Counted from the stretch's first letter, positions 24,523 through 32,656 are shown. The stretch: DNA of 40,250 nucleotides from Clostridia bacterium (GCA_017454485.1 JAFTCX010000018.1:1-40250); one strand, 5' to 3'. Notes: a model not told the origin generated them from the sequence alone. Program-made: numbers and translations.

Positions 24523-24681
24523 GTACCCGCTGATTAACTCGGGTGTGAAGATTGGCGAGGAAATTTTTTGTCAGATGTAACAGAAATCACGCAGCAAACC
24601 TTCCGGTTTGCAAGAGATTTCTGTGCAAAATGGCGAAAAATTTACCGCCAAGGTTTGCAATCCGAGTTAATCAGTGGGTAC
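24523..24681 (+). mobile_element. MITE-like hairpin element, copy D (full length)
   Basis: 159 bp, the complete reference copy in this window. The terminal inverted repeats of about 20 bp (GTACCC-GCTGATTAACTCGG and its inverse) are flanked by a perfect 4-bp duplication CTAA (24519-24522, 24682-24685). Interior arms: 24552-24568 pairs with 24636-24651, 24580-24588 with 24616-24624, and 24594-24600 with 24605-24611 around a TTCC loop. A transcript would fold into one long hairpin. There is no coding capacity. It ends 24 bp before the response regulator ATG. Confidence 0.9.
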
Positions 24682-24705
24682 CTAAAAAACAAAGGGGGCT
24701 TTCTC

Positions 24706-25389
24706 ATGCGGCTGCTGCTTGCTGAGGACGAAAGAGAACTTTCCAAAGCGTTGTGTGCCATCCTCAAACACAACAACTATTCCGTGGATGCGGTTTTTGA
24801 CGGACAGGACGCGCTGGATTACGGAATGGACGAAAACTATGACGGGATCATCCTCGATTTGATGATGCCGAAAAAGAACGGGCTGGAGGTGCTGGAAGCG
24901 CTGCGCAAGGCGGGCGTTTCCACGCCGGTGCTCATTCTGACGGCAAAATCGCAGATTGAAGACAAGATCACCGGGCTTGACAAGGGCGCGGACGATTATT
25001 TGACCAAGCCCTTTGCAACCGGAGAGCTGCTTGCGCGCATCCGCGCCATGACGCGCCGCAAATCGGAATTCACGCCGAACGTGATGACCTTCGGCAACCT
25101 TTCGCTGAACCGCGAGACGTTTGAGCTTTCCTCGCCGACGGGTACGGTGCGCCTTGGCAACAAGGAGTTCCAGATGCTGGAGATGCTGATGGACAACCCC
25201 GGACGGCTGATTTCCACCGAACAGTTCATGGAGCGCATCTGGGGCTATGAGACCGAGGCCGAGATCAATGTGGTCTGGGTCTATATCTCTTATATCCGCA
25301 AAAAGCTGGCGGGCCTCGGCGCGAATGTGGAAATCAAAGCCACGCGCGGCGTGGGCTATTCACTGGCCGAGCTGAGGAATACACCGTGA
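24706..25389 (+). CDS. OmpR/PhoB-family response regulator
   Basis: 227 aa. Receiver domain (1-118) with acidic pocket E7-D8, phospho-acceptor D51 (LDLMMPKKNG) and the KPF lysine; C-terminal winged-helix DNA-binding domain (about 128-225) ending in RGVGYSL. The true start is ATG 24706 after AAAGGGGG; the frame is open further upstream only because the inserted hairpin element happens to lack stops there. It overlaps the histidine kinase gene by 4 bp. The direct repeats upstream of the VTC gene (26662-26712) fit binding by this type of regulator. Confidence 0.9.
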   Translation: MRLLLAEDERELSKALCAILKHNNYSVDAVFDGQDALDYGMDENYDGIILDLMMPKKNGLEVLEALRKAGVSTPVLILTAKSQIEDKITGLDKGADDYLTKPFATGELLARIRAMTRRKSEFTPNVMTFGNLSLNRETFELSSPTGTVRLGNKEFQMLEMLMDNPGRLISTEQFMERIWGYETEAEINVVWVYISYIRKKLAGLGANVEIKATRGVGYSLAELRNTP

Positions 25390-26660
25390 AGCGCGCAAAA
25401 AGGGGCGGAAAACAGAACCGGATGCTGAAAAAGCTGCAGCATAAATTCGTCGGCATCGCAATCATTTCGCTGGTGACGATCGTGTTTGTGGAGCTGTTTT
25501 CGGTCAACCTTGTAAATATTTATCAGCAGGACAGCGACGCGCGCAGCTTGCTGCTGCTGATTGCGGAAAACGACGGTGTGCTGCCCGGCAGCAACGGCGG
25601 CAACACCTACAACGCGCTTTGGAACCCGTTCGGCCGTTCGCCGATGACGAGCGAAACCAAGTATTCGACCCGTTATTTCGTGGTAAAGCTGCACGAAAAC
25701 GTTGTCATGGCGACCTACACGCAGAACATCTCGTCTGTGGACACCGACACGGCGTTCCGCTACGCGCAGCGCATCTATGACAGCGACCGCGGCTTCGGCT
25801 TCATAGATCTTTACCGCTATTATTACGCGAGCGACCCCGACACCGGAAATTCCATCATGGTCTTTTTGGACTTTGAAAAGCAGATGGTAGATTCGCTGAC
25901 CCTCGCGTCGATCTCCTTTTTGGTGGGGCTGCTGTGCGTGGTGCTGCTCTCGTTTCCGGTCTATCTGCTTTCCAAAAACGCCCTGCGTCCCGTGCGGCGC
26001 AGCATTGAGCAGCAAAAACAGTTCATCACCGACGCCGGTCACGAGCTGAAAACGCCGCTGGCGATCATTTCCGCCGATGTGGATGTGCTGGAGATGTGCG
26101 AGGGCGAAAACGAATGGTTGGATTCCATCAAAAGCCAGACGCAGCGCATGGACGCGCTGGTGAAGGATCTGGTGCAGCTTTCCAAGCTCGACGAGATCGC
26201 CGCAGAATCGGAGCATCTCGATTTTTCCCTGAGCGACGCGGTGCTGGATACCGCGATGGACTTTGCGCCGGTTGCAAAATCCAAAGAGCTGCAGTTCGAT
26301 GTGCGCGTGCAGCCGGAGCTGCAGTATAAGGGCAACGAGGGCGAGCTGCGCCAGCTTGTATCCATCTTGTGCGACAACGCCGTGAAATACTGTGCGCCGC
26401 AGGGACAGATCATCGTTTCGCTTTACAAGAGCGGCAAGAATGTCTGCCTGGACGTTTATAACGACTGCGAGCAGGTGGAGCGCGAAAAGCTGCCGCGGCT
26501 GTTCGACCGGTTTTACCGTGCCGATACCTCCCGCTCCCGCGAAACCGGCGGCTACGGAATCGGCCTTTCCGTTGCAAAGGCCATTGTCACCCGGCATAAG
26601 GGAAAGATCACCGCGAGCACAGAGGATGAGAAGTCGATTTTGTTCCATACAGTGTTGTGA
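25386..26660 (+). CDS. Sensor histidine kinase
   Basis: 424 aa, GTG start overlapping the response regulator stop. Two membrane spans (about 20-45 and 170-198) enclose a ~125-residue extracellular sensor domain. HisKA box DAGHELKTPL with phospho-acceptor H219; ATPase domain with the N box SILCDNAVKYC and the G box GIGLSVAKAI. There is no clear HAMP domain. The signal is unknown. The genes that follow (VTC, DUF4956, carbohydrate-binding lipoprotein) suggest an envelope or polyphosphate-linked stimulus (inference). Confidence 0.9.
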   Translation: MKRAKRGGKQNRMLKKLQHKFVGIAIISLVTIVFVELFSVNLVNIYQQDSDARSLLLLIAENDGVLPGSNGGNTYNALWNPFGRSPMTSETKYSTRYFVVKLHENVVMATYTQNISSVDTDTAFRYAQRIYDSDRGFGFIDLYRYYYASDPDTGNSIMVFLDFEKQMVDSLTLASISFLVGLLCVVLLSFPVYLLSKNALRPVRRSIEQQKQFITDAGHELKTPLAIISADVDVLEMCEGENEWLDSIKSQTQRMDALVKDLVQLSKLDEIAAESEHLDFSLSDAVLDTAMDFAPVAKSKELQFDVRVQPELQYKGNEGELRQLVSILCDNAVKYCAPQGQIIVSLYKSGKNVCLDVYNDCEQVEREKLPRLFDRFYRADTSRSRETGGYGIGLSVAKAIVTRHKGKITASTEDEKSILFHTVL

Positions 26661-26661
26661 T

Positions 26662-26723
26662 TTTTAAATTTTAACTTTCTTTTAATTCTTTTTAAGAACC
26701 CTTTCAGAACCCCGGACTATACT
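26662..26723 (+). promoter_or_regulatory. Promoter with phased direct repeats, candidate response-regulator site
   Basis: TTTTAA occurs at 26662, 26669, 26680 and 26690 (the last three spaced 11 and 10 bp). AGAACCC occurs at 26695 and 26706 (11 bp apart). A -10 TATACT lies at 26718-26723 with no recognisable -35, as expected for a promoter that needs an OmpR/PhoB-type activator. Confidence 0.6.
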
Positions 26724-26753
26724 AAGCGCATCAAATGAAAGAGGTGAGCAGTG

Positions 26754-27503
26754 ATGGAAAACTTCAAAATGACATTTGCACGGTATGAAAAGAAATATGT
26801 GATCACCCGGGCGCAGAAGGCAAAGCTGCTCGCTTTGATCGGCAGCCGCCTGATTCCGGACGCCTATGGTGAAAGCACGGTGTGCAACATCTATTTTGAC
26901 ACGCCGGACTACCGGCTGATCCGCACTTCCATTGAAAAGCCCGTGTTCAAGGAAAAGCTGCGCATCCGCGCCTACAACTTTCCGGACCGGCAGAGCAACG
27001 CCTTTGTGGAGATCAAACGCAAGAGTGACGGCGTGGTTTATAAACGCCGCGTGCTGATGCCTTACGGACAGGCGCACGATTATCTGTGTGAGGATGTCCA
27101 TCCGGAAACGGAGCACAGCCAGATCCTGCGCGAGATCGACTATCTGCGTTCCTTCTACGGCGATGTGCAGCCGGCGGTGGCGCTGTTCTATGACCGCATG
27201 GCGTACTACTGGCAGGAAAACGAGGAGCTGCGGCTGACGTTTGACAGCAATGTCCGCTACCGCTGCGAAAACTTCGATCTTTCCTGCGGCGATCGCGGCG
27301 CGGTGAACATCAGCGGCGAGCAGATCATTTTGGAGATCAAGCTCGCGGACGCGTTTCCGCTTTGGCTGAGCAGCGCGCTTGACAGTCTCGGCATCTATCC
27401 CGGTTCGTTTTCCAAATACGGTGCGGCCTTTCAGGATATGCAGCAAAAGCGAAAGCTGCCCGAGGTGCAGCTCCCGTATCTGCACCGGGTGATGACCGCT
27501 TAA
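26754..27503 (+). CDS. VTC-domain (polyphosphate polymerase domain) protein
   Basis: 249 aa, essentially one VTC domain: RYEKKYVI near the N-terminus, IYFDTPDYRLIR, KEKLRIRAYN, VEIKRKSDGVVYKRR and a late EIKL, the basic and acidic residues that line the tunnel of yeast VTC4-type polyphosphate polymerases. There is no signal peptide; the active site would be cytoplasmic. The gene precedes a DUF4956 membrane protein and a carbohydrate-binding lipoprotein, a conserved trio in Clostridia whose product is not established as far as I know. The start at ATG 26754 (GAGGTG 7 bp upstream) is preferred to the adjacent GTG. Confidence 0.85.
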   Translation: MENFKMTFARYEKKYVITRAQKAKLLALIGSRLIPDAYGESTVCNIYFDTPDYRLIRTSIEKPVFKEKLRIRAYNFPDRQSNAFVEIKRKSDGVVYKRRVLMPYGQAHDYLCEDVHPETEHSQILREIDYLRSFYGDVQPAVALFYDRMAYYWQENEELRLTFDSNVRYRCENFDLSCGDRGAVNISGEQIILEIKLADAFPLWLSSALDSLGIYPGSFSKYGAAFQDMQQKRKLPEVQLPYLHRVMTA

Positions 27504-27547
27504 AACAGTACATGACAGCATACATAATAGTATAGGAGGGGTTCCTT

Positions 27548-28231
27548 ATGACAAACATTTTTGATTCCATCATCACCACATCCATCACACCGCTCAACTT
27601 CGCAATCTGCACGGCGGTTTCCGTTGTGATCGGCCTTGCCATCGCCTTTGTTTACATGTACACCTGCAAAAAGCATTCCTCCTCGTTCGTGACCACGCTG
27701 GCGTTGCTGCCTGCCGCAGTGCAGATCGTCATCATGCTCGTCAACGGCAACCTCGGCGCAGGCGTCGCTGTGGCAGGCGCATTCAGTCTGGTGCGTTTCC
27801 GTTCGATCCCCGGCACGGCACGCGAGATCGCAATGATCTTCATCGCGCTGGCCGCCGGTCTTGCAACCGGTATGGGCTACATTACGTTCGGCCTGATCTT
27901 CACAGTCATCATGGCGCTGCTGAGCGTGCTGTATGCAAAGCTCGGTCTTGGCGAAAAAGGCAGCCGCGGCAAACGTGCGCTGAACATCACCATTCCGGAA
28001 TCGCTCAACTATACCGACGCGTTCGACGATCTGTTCTTCAAATATACCGACTTCCACGAGCTGCAGAAGGTCAAGACGACCAATATGGGCAGTATGTTCA
28101 AGCTCTCCTATGAGATCCGGCTCAAAGACGCGTCCAAGGAAAAGGAATTCATCGACGCGCTGCGCTGCCGCAACGGCAACCTTGAGATCTCCTGCGGTAT
28201 GCTGCTGGAAAATCCGCTGGCAAATCTGTAA
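27548..28231 (+). CDS. DUF4956 membrane protein
   Basis: 227 aa. About four hydrophobic segments in the first 130 residues (about 18-38, 45-70, 75-90, 98-130), then a soluble C-terminal domain (about 140-227) with KYTDFHELQKVKTTNMG. The motif GAFSLVRFRSIPGTARE between membrane segments is typical of DUF4956. Members are regularly encoded beside VTC-domain proteins and may form the membrane channel or anchor of that system (inference). The start follows GGAGGGG. Confidence 0.85.
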   Translation: MTNIFDSIITTSITPLNFAICTAVSVVIGLAIAFVYMYTCKKHSSSFVTTLALLPAAVQIVIMLVNGNLGAGVAVAGAFSLVRFRSIPGTAREIAMIFIALAAGLATGMGYITFGLIFTVIMALLSVLYAKLGLGEKGSRGKRALNITIPESLNYTDAFDDLFFKYTDFHELQKVKTTNMGSMFKLSYEIRLKDASKEKEFIDALRCRNGNLEISCGMLLENPLANL

Positions 28232-28250
28232 GCTGCATAAAGACGTGTAA

Positions 28251-28270
28251 CAGCAGGCGAAAGCCTGCTG
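28251..28270 (+). other. Intercistronic hairpin with GAAA tetraloop
   Basis: CAGCAGGC-GAAA-GCCTGCTG, a perfect 8-bp stem with a stable GNRA loop between the DUF4956 and lipoprotein genes. Only CTTCTATAAA follows, so it is a weak terminator at best; it may reduce read-through or stabilise the upstream mRNA. Confidence 0.6.
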
Positions 28271-28328
28271 CTTCTATAAAAAGGCATACTTTAAACAAAC
28301 ATCAAATTTGCAGAAAGAAGGGATCACC

Positions 28329-30437
28329 ATGTTGAAACAACACATGAAAACACTTTTGGCGCTTGCAATGGCGCTGCTGCTGACGCTCGGCACACTGAGC
28401 GCCTGCACGATCACCTGGGAATCCGGGAAAGACGGCGAAAGCTCCGCAGACACGGCGGCGTATACGGGCACGGATGCTGCCGCGCTTGCAAAAGCGCAGA
28501 CCGACGGCTGCGAGGATCTGGAAAACCTTGCAATCGACACCTATATTGAACTCGGCGACGCCGATACCACCGTGAACGGCAGCGGCACAGCGTTTGAAAA
28601 CGGTACGCTGACCATCACAAAGGCGGGCACCTATTCGATCAAGGGCACGCTGTCTGACGGGCAGATTGTTGTGAACACCGGGGACGAGGACAAGGTCAAG
28701 CTCCTGCTCGACGGCGTTTCCGTCCACAGCGAAACGAGCGCGCCCATCCTCATCCTTTCCTCGCCGAAGGAGACAAAGCTGCTGCTTGCGGCGGGCAGTG
28801 AAAACACCCTTTCCGACAAAGCCGGACGCGCGGCCGCAGAAGATGAGGACCCGACAGCGGTCATCTACAGCAAGGACGACCTTGAAATTTCGGGCACGGG
28901 CACGCTGAACATCGAAGCGAACTACAACAAGGGCATCTTTTCAAAGGATGACCTGCAGATCTCCGGCGGCACGCTGAATATCACAGCGGCGGACGATGCG
29001 CTGCGCGGCAAAGACAGCCTTACCATTGCCGGCGGTGTGCTCAATCTGACGGCGGACGGCGACGGTATCCGCACCTCCAACGAGGAAAAGGGCGCTTTGA
29101 CGGTTTCCGGCGGCGTCATCACCGTAAACAGTGCGCTTGACGGCCTGCAGGCGGCAGGGGAGCTGACCGTTTCCGGCGGTGTGCTGAATGTCACGACCGG
29201 CGGCGGCTTCAACGAAAGCATGGCAAAAAGCGGCGAGATGCGCGGCAGCTTTGAAGGCGGCTTCGGCAGTCGCGGCAACAGAGAGAACAGCGAGGCGGAA
29301 AACGCGCAGAACGCGGCCGAGAACACTTCGGCGGTGAAGGAAATGAGCGTCACGGCGACGACTGACGCGCAAAACACGCAGAGCAGCACCACGATTTCTG
29401 CAAAGGGCATCAAGGCCGACGGCGCCATCAGCATTTCCGGCGGCACGCTCACCCTGAACTGTCTGGACGATGCGATCCACGGCAACGCGGCGGTGACCGT
29501 TTCCGGCGGCACGCTGGATATTCGGACCAACGACGACGGTATCCACGCCGACACCGATCTGACCGTCTCCGGCGGCGCGATCACCATTGCGCAGTCCTAC
29601 GAGGGGCTGGAGGGCAACACTGTTACCGTCAGCGAGGGCACGGTTGATCTGACCGCGTCTGACGACGGCATCAATGCCGCGCCGGTGGACAGCCAGAGCG
29701 ACACGGACTTTTTTGCAAACTTCTTTGACAAAGGTACGCAGGACAATGCCGCGGCAGACGACAGCGGAAATCCGCCGGAGCTGCCCGCCGGCGATGAGAT
29801 GACGCCGCCGACCGGCGAAAACGGCAACGCGCCCGAACCGCCCGCCAACGGAACCATGACGCCGCCGACCGGTGAAACCGGCGCGCAGCAGGGCGGCTTC
29901 GGCGGACGCATGGGCGGCGGACGCGGCGGTTTTGAACGCCGCGCACAAAACGGCGATAACGCGAACGGTGAAAACGCAAACGGCGGTTTCGGCGGCGGCA
30001 TGGGCTATGACGATTCCGCGATCATCTCGATCAGCGGCGGTCGTTTGACGGTCAACGCCGGCGGCGACGGATTGGATTCCAACGGCGATATTAAAATGAC
30101 CGGCGGCAGCCTGACGGTCTACGGCCCCACAAACAGCGGCAACAGCGCGCTGGATTACGCAGGTGCGTTCGATATGACCGGCGGCACCCTGCTTGCGGTC
30201 GGCGCGGCAGGCATGGCGCAAAGCATCAGCAGCGGCCTTGCTTCGATTGCAACGGCGTGCAGCATCAGCGAAGGCGACAAGGTGGAGCTTCAAACGGCCG
30301 GCGGCAACACGCTGAAAAGCTTTACCGCGCCGAAGACGATCGGCCACGTTGTTTATGCGGATGAGACGCTGAAAAGCGGCGAGACGTATAGCATCGTTGT
30401 AAACGGCAGCGAGGCTGGGGAAGCTGTTGCGAAGTAA
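28329..30437 (+). CDS. Cthe_2159-like carbohydrate-binding-domain lipoprotein
   Basis: 702 aa. Lipoprotein signal with lipobox LSAC near residue 25, so it is anchored outside the membrane. The body is a parallel beta-helix-like series of short turns (ISGGTL, VSGGVL, ADGDGI, NDDGIHA) typical of the Cthe_2159/DUF4353 carbohydrate-binding family, interrupted by two low-complexity stretches (Asn/Glu/Ala-rich at about 290-350, Pro/Gly-rich at about 480-558) and resuming to the C-terminus. Family members bind acidic polysaccharides. It lies third after the VTC and DUF4956 genes, suggesting an envelope polymer system. The start at ATG 28329 follows an AGAAGGGA site. Confidence 0.85.
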   Translation: MLKQHMKTLLALAMALLLTLGTLSACTITWESGKDGESSADTAAYTGTDAAALAKAQTDGCEDLENLAIDTYIELGDADTTVNGSGTAFENGTLTITKAGTYSIKGTLSDGQIVVNTGDEDKVKLLLDGVSVHSETSAPILILSSPKETKLLLAAGSENTLSDKAGRAAAEDEDPTAVIYSKDDLEISGTGTLNIEANYNKGIFSKDDLQISGGTLNITAADDALRGKDSLTIAGGVLNLTADGDGIRTSNEEKGALTVSGGVITVNSALDGLQAAGELTVSGGVLNVTTGGGFNESMAKSGEMRGSFEGGFGSRGNRENSEAENAQNAAENTSAVKEMSVTATTDAQNTQSSTTISAKGIKADGAISISGGTLTLNCLDDAIHGNAAVTVSGGTLDIRTNDDGIHADTDLTVSGGAITIAQSYEGLEGNTVTVSEGTVDLTASDDGINAAPVDSQSDTDFFANFFDKGTQDNAAADDSGNPPELPAGDEMTPPTGENGNAPEPPANGTMTPPTGETGAQQGGFGGRMGGGRGGFERRAQNGDNANGENANGGFGGGMGYDDSAIISISGGRLTVNAGGDGLDSNGDIKMTGGSLTVYGPTNSGNSALDYAGAFDMTGGTLLAVGAAGMAQSISSGLASIATACSISEGDKVELQTAGGNTLKSFTAPKTIGHVVYADETLKSGETYSIVVNGSEAGEAVAK

Positions 30438-30460
30438 CGATCAATCAAAGGAAAACGATC

Positions 30461-30490
30461 ACCGCCTCAAACGGGGCGGTCTTCGTTTGT
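30461..30490 (+). terminator. Terminator of the VTC-DUF4956-lipoprotein cluster
   Basis: ACCGCC ... GGCGGT stem (30461-30480) followed by CTTCGTTTGT. Confidence 0.75.
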
Positions 30491-30500
30491 CTGAAACCGC

Positions 30501-30529
30501 TTGACTTCTTTTGCAGATCCTCGTATAAT
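30501..30529 (+). promoter_or_regulatory. Promoter of the second secreted hydrolase
   Basis: -35 TTGACT (30501-30506), 17-bp spacer, -10 TATAAT (30524-30529). Confidence 0.85.
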
Positions 30530-30570
30530 GAAAAACAGAACATCTGATGATTTACAGGAGGTTGATGACG

Positions 30571-32280
30571 ATGAAATACATCGTTCAAAAGGGACTTTCG
30601 CTGCTTCTCGTTTTTGCGTTGCTTGCCGGTCTTTCAATGGTCGCGTTTGCAAAGGAGACGGTTTGGATCTCGCAAAGCCACAGTGACATCCCGATCATTC
30701 GCATTTCCGGCGACGGCGAAAAGCTCTATGATGAAAACGGCAACAAGGTGTTCCACTACAGAGACGCGCTCTCGCTGGCGGAGGATGCAAACGCCGACAC
30801 CTTGAAAGATCCGTCGGCGATTGAGACGGTCGTCAACCTGACCATGCCGCTTTTGATCAACGGTCTGCTGCGCGACGACTGGGATCCGTTTTATCGCAGC
30901 CTGCAGACGGAGATCGGCAAGTTGTTCCAAACCTCTTTGCTTGATTCCGACGGAAATGCGCAATACGGCAGCGGCCTGCACCCGGACAAAATTGCGGGTA
31001 TGGAGAAGGACCGCCACAGCGACAAATTCTGGCTGACGGAAACCGGCAAAAAATACTACCCGCATGACAGATACTGGTTCCGCTATGACTGGCGGCTCGA
31101 CCCGATGGAAACTGCGGCGGAGTTTAAGGCGTATATTGACGATCTGCTGGAAGCTACCGGATGCGAACAGGTGGGCATTGCCGCAAGCTGTCTCGGCACC
31201 AATATTATCACCGCTTATCTCGCCATGTATCCCGAACACGCGGCGCAGCACGTTCGCGGCGTTGCCTATGACGGAAGCGTTGTCGGCGGCGCGGAAATCC
31301 TCAGCGAGATCATCAGCGGCAAGTTCCACGTAGACGCCGCCGCAGTTGATCGCCTTTTGCGCGACAGCAACGCCATCGGGCTGTTTGAGGTGGACGAATT
31401 CATCAACGTCACCCTTGAAATGCTCAAGCGTGACGGCATCTTCGACCTGATTGACGAAACCGCAAAAAAGACAGTCTACTACAAGCTGGTGGAGGGCGTC
31501 ACCAGCGCCCTCGCGCTTTCAACCTTCTATACCTGGCCGAACTACTGGGCCTGCGTCACGCCCGAGGATTACGAAACGGCGAAGCACTATGTCTTCGGTC
31601 CCGAGGGCAGCGAAAAGCGCACGCAGTACGCCGGTCTGATTGCAAAGCTCGATCGCTACGACGCCACGGTGCGGCAGAGAATTCCGGAAGTTTTGACGCA
31701 AACCGTTGCAAGCGGCGTGCATTTCGGCGTGATCTCCAAATACGGGTTCCAGCTTTTGCCGAACGGCGAAAGCAGCGACGCTGTTGCCGACCAGTTTTCT
31801 TCGGTGCGCCGCTCCTCCTTTGGCGCAACCACCGGCACGCTGTATCAGGACCTTTCCCCGGCTTATCTTGCCGAACGCAGGGCTGCGGGCCTGGACGCTT
31901 ATCTTTCGCCGGACGGACAGGTGGACGCCTCTACCTGCCTGTTCCCGGAAAGCACATGGTTCATCAAAGGCTCGAGCCACTCCAACTGGTCAGACTGGGA
32001 GCTGCGGCTGATGTATGACATTGCGAGCGCAAAAGAGCAGCTCACGATTGACAACGCCTGCTGGCCGTCGCGGTTTGTGGCCTACACCTACACGAATCCC
32101 GAGGTTCCCACGGACGGCGAGATTGCGCCGATGACGAGCGAAAACTGCAACACGGAAAACTGGGAAGCCGACGACAAGATGGACAATCCCACCGACCGCG
32201 CGGGCAAAATCTTTTCCGCTGTTTCGGCGCTGCTGAAATGGATCATGGCGCTGATTACAAAGATTTTCCATTTGGGATAA
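30571..32280 (+). CDS. Secreted alpha/beta-hydrolase-like protein (paralogue of 14423-16249)
   Basis: 569 aa. Signal peptide (MKYIVQKG, hydrophobic core, AFA|KE). Nucleophile-elbow-like GIAASCLGTN (S206), followed by IITAYLAMYPEHAAQHVRGVAYDGSV, which reads like a lipase/LCAT-type fold. Late motifs (VDASTC, WFIKGSSHSNW) match the paralogue at 14423-16249, as does the length between elbow and tail. The C-terminus ends in a Leu/Ile-rich helix, also as in the paralogue. ATG 30571 is chosen because AGGAGG lies 9 bp upstream; ATG 30565 is too close. It is monocistronic with its own promoter and terminator. The substrate is unknown. Confidence 0.7.
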   Translation: MKYIVQKGLSLLLVFALLAGLSMVAFAKETVWISQSHSDIPIIRISGDGEKLYDENGNKVFHYRDALSLAEDANADTLKDPSAIETVVNLTMPLLINGLLRDDWDPFYRSLQTEIGKLFQTSLLDSDGNAQYGSGLHPDKIAGMEKDRHSDKFWLTETGKKYYPHDRYWFRYDWRLDPMETAAEFKAYIDDLLEATGCEQVGIAASCLGTNIITAYLAMYPEHAAQHVRGVAYDGSVVGGAEILSEIISGKFHVDAAAVDRLLRDSNAIGLFEVDEFINVTLEMLKRDGIFDLIDETAKKTVYYKLVEGVTSALALSTFYTWPNYWACVTPEDYETAKHYVFGPEGSEKRTQYAGLIAKLDRYDATVRQRIPEVLTQTVASGVHFGVISKYGFQLLPNGESSDAVADQFSSVRRSSFGATTGTLYQDLSPAYLAERRAAGLDAYLSPDGQVDASTCLFPESTWFIKGSSHSNWSDWELRLMYDIASAKEQLTIDNACWPSRFVAYTYTNPEVPTDGEIAPMTSENCNTENWEADDKMDNPTDRAGKIFSAVSALLKWIMALITKIFHLG

Positions 32281-32290
32281 AACAAAACAT

Positions 32291-32318
32291 AACCGCCTCG
32301 AAATCGGGGCGGTTATTT
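32291..32318. terminator. Bidirectional terminator
   Basis: AACCGCC ... GGCGGTT stem (32291-32314) with T-rich sequence on both sides, between the convergent hydrolase and XRE genes. Confidence 0.8.
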
Positions 32319-32368
32319 TAATGGTTTCATCTCTTTGCTGTAGCCGAGAAAGTATTCGGGGGAGAGGT

Positions 32369-32656
32369 TCATGTTTTACTTTTTAAACGCAGATCATCAA
32401 TCAATAGCTGCAGATGTGTGATTTGCTCATTCGTCAATCCGGAGACATCGATAGAGCGAAAATCTTGAAGGCCAAGCAAATAATCTGCACTGACCGAATA
32501 GAGTTTTGCAATTTTTGTCAGCATATCAATGGACGGCTGGATATTTTCATTTTCCCAGTTGCTAACGCTTTGCTTCGTGACACTGAGGGTTTTGGCAAAT
32601 TCAACCTGATTTAATCCGAGGGAAAGTCGCAGGGCTTTCATCCGTTCTCCAAACAT
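32369..32656 (-). CDS. XRE-family transcriptional repressor
   Basis: 95 aa: a phage-repressor-type helix-turn-helix (about 3-58: RMKALRLSLGLNQVEFAKTLSVTKQSVSNWENE ... in shortened form) plus a short C-terminal helix. It is divergent from the CHAP protein gene. ATG 32656 has GGAGG 7 bp upstream; a start seven codons earlier would include that site. The intergenic region has a perfect palindrome over its own predicted -10 and a related motif over the CHAP promoter, pointing to control of both genes. The base composition is more AT-rich than the flanking regions. Confidence 0.85.
   Translation of the reverse strand: MFGERMKALRLSLGLNQVEFAKTLSVTKQSVSNWENENIQPSIDMLTKIAKLYSVSADYLLGLQDFRSIDVSGLTNEQITHLQLLIDDLRLKSKT

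Noticed and set aside
1-24681. REP/BIME-type extragenic palindromes bound by a RAYT protein
   Set aside because: Perfect 4-bp flanking duplications and ~20-bp terminal inverted repeats fit a MITE better; REP units lack target duplications.
24568-24705. 46-residue N-terminal extension of the response regulator
   Set aside because: It is translated from inserted element copy D; the receiver domain begins at ATG 24706, which has its own ribosome binding site.
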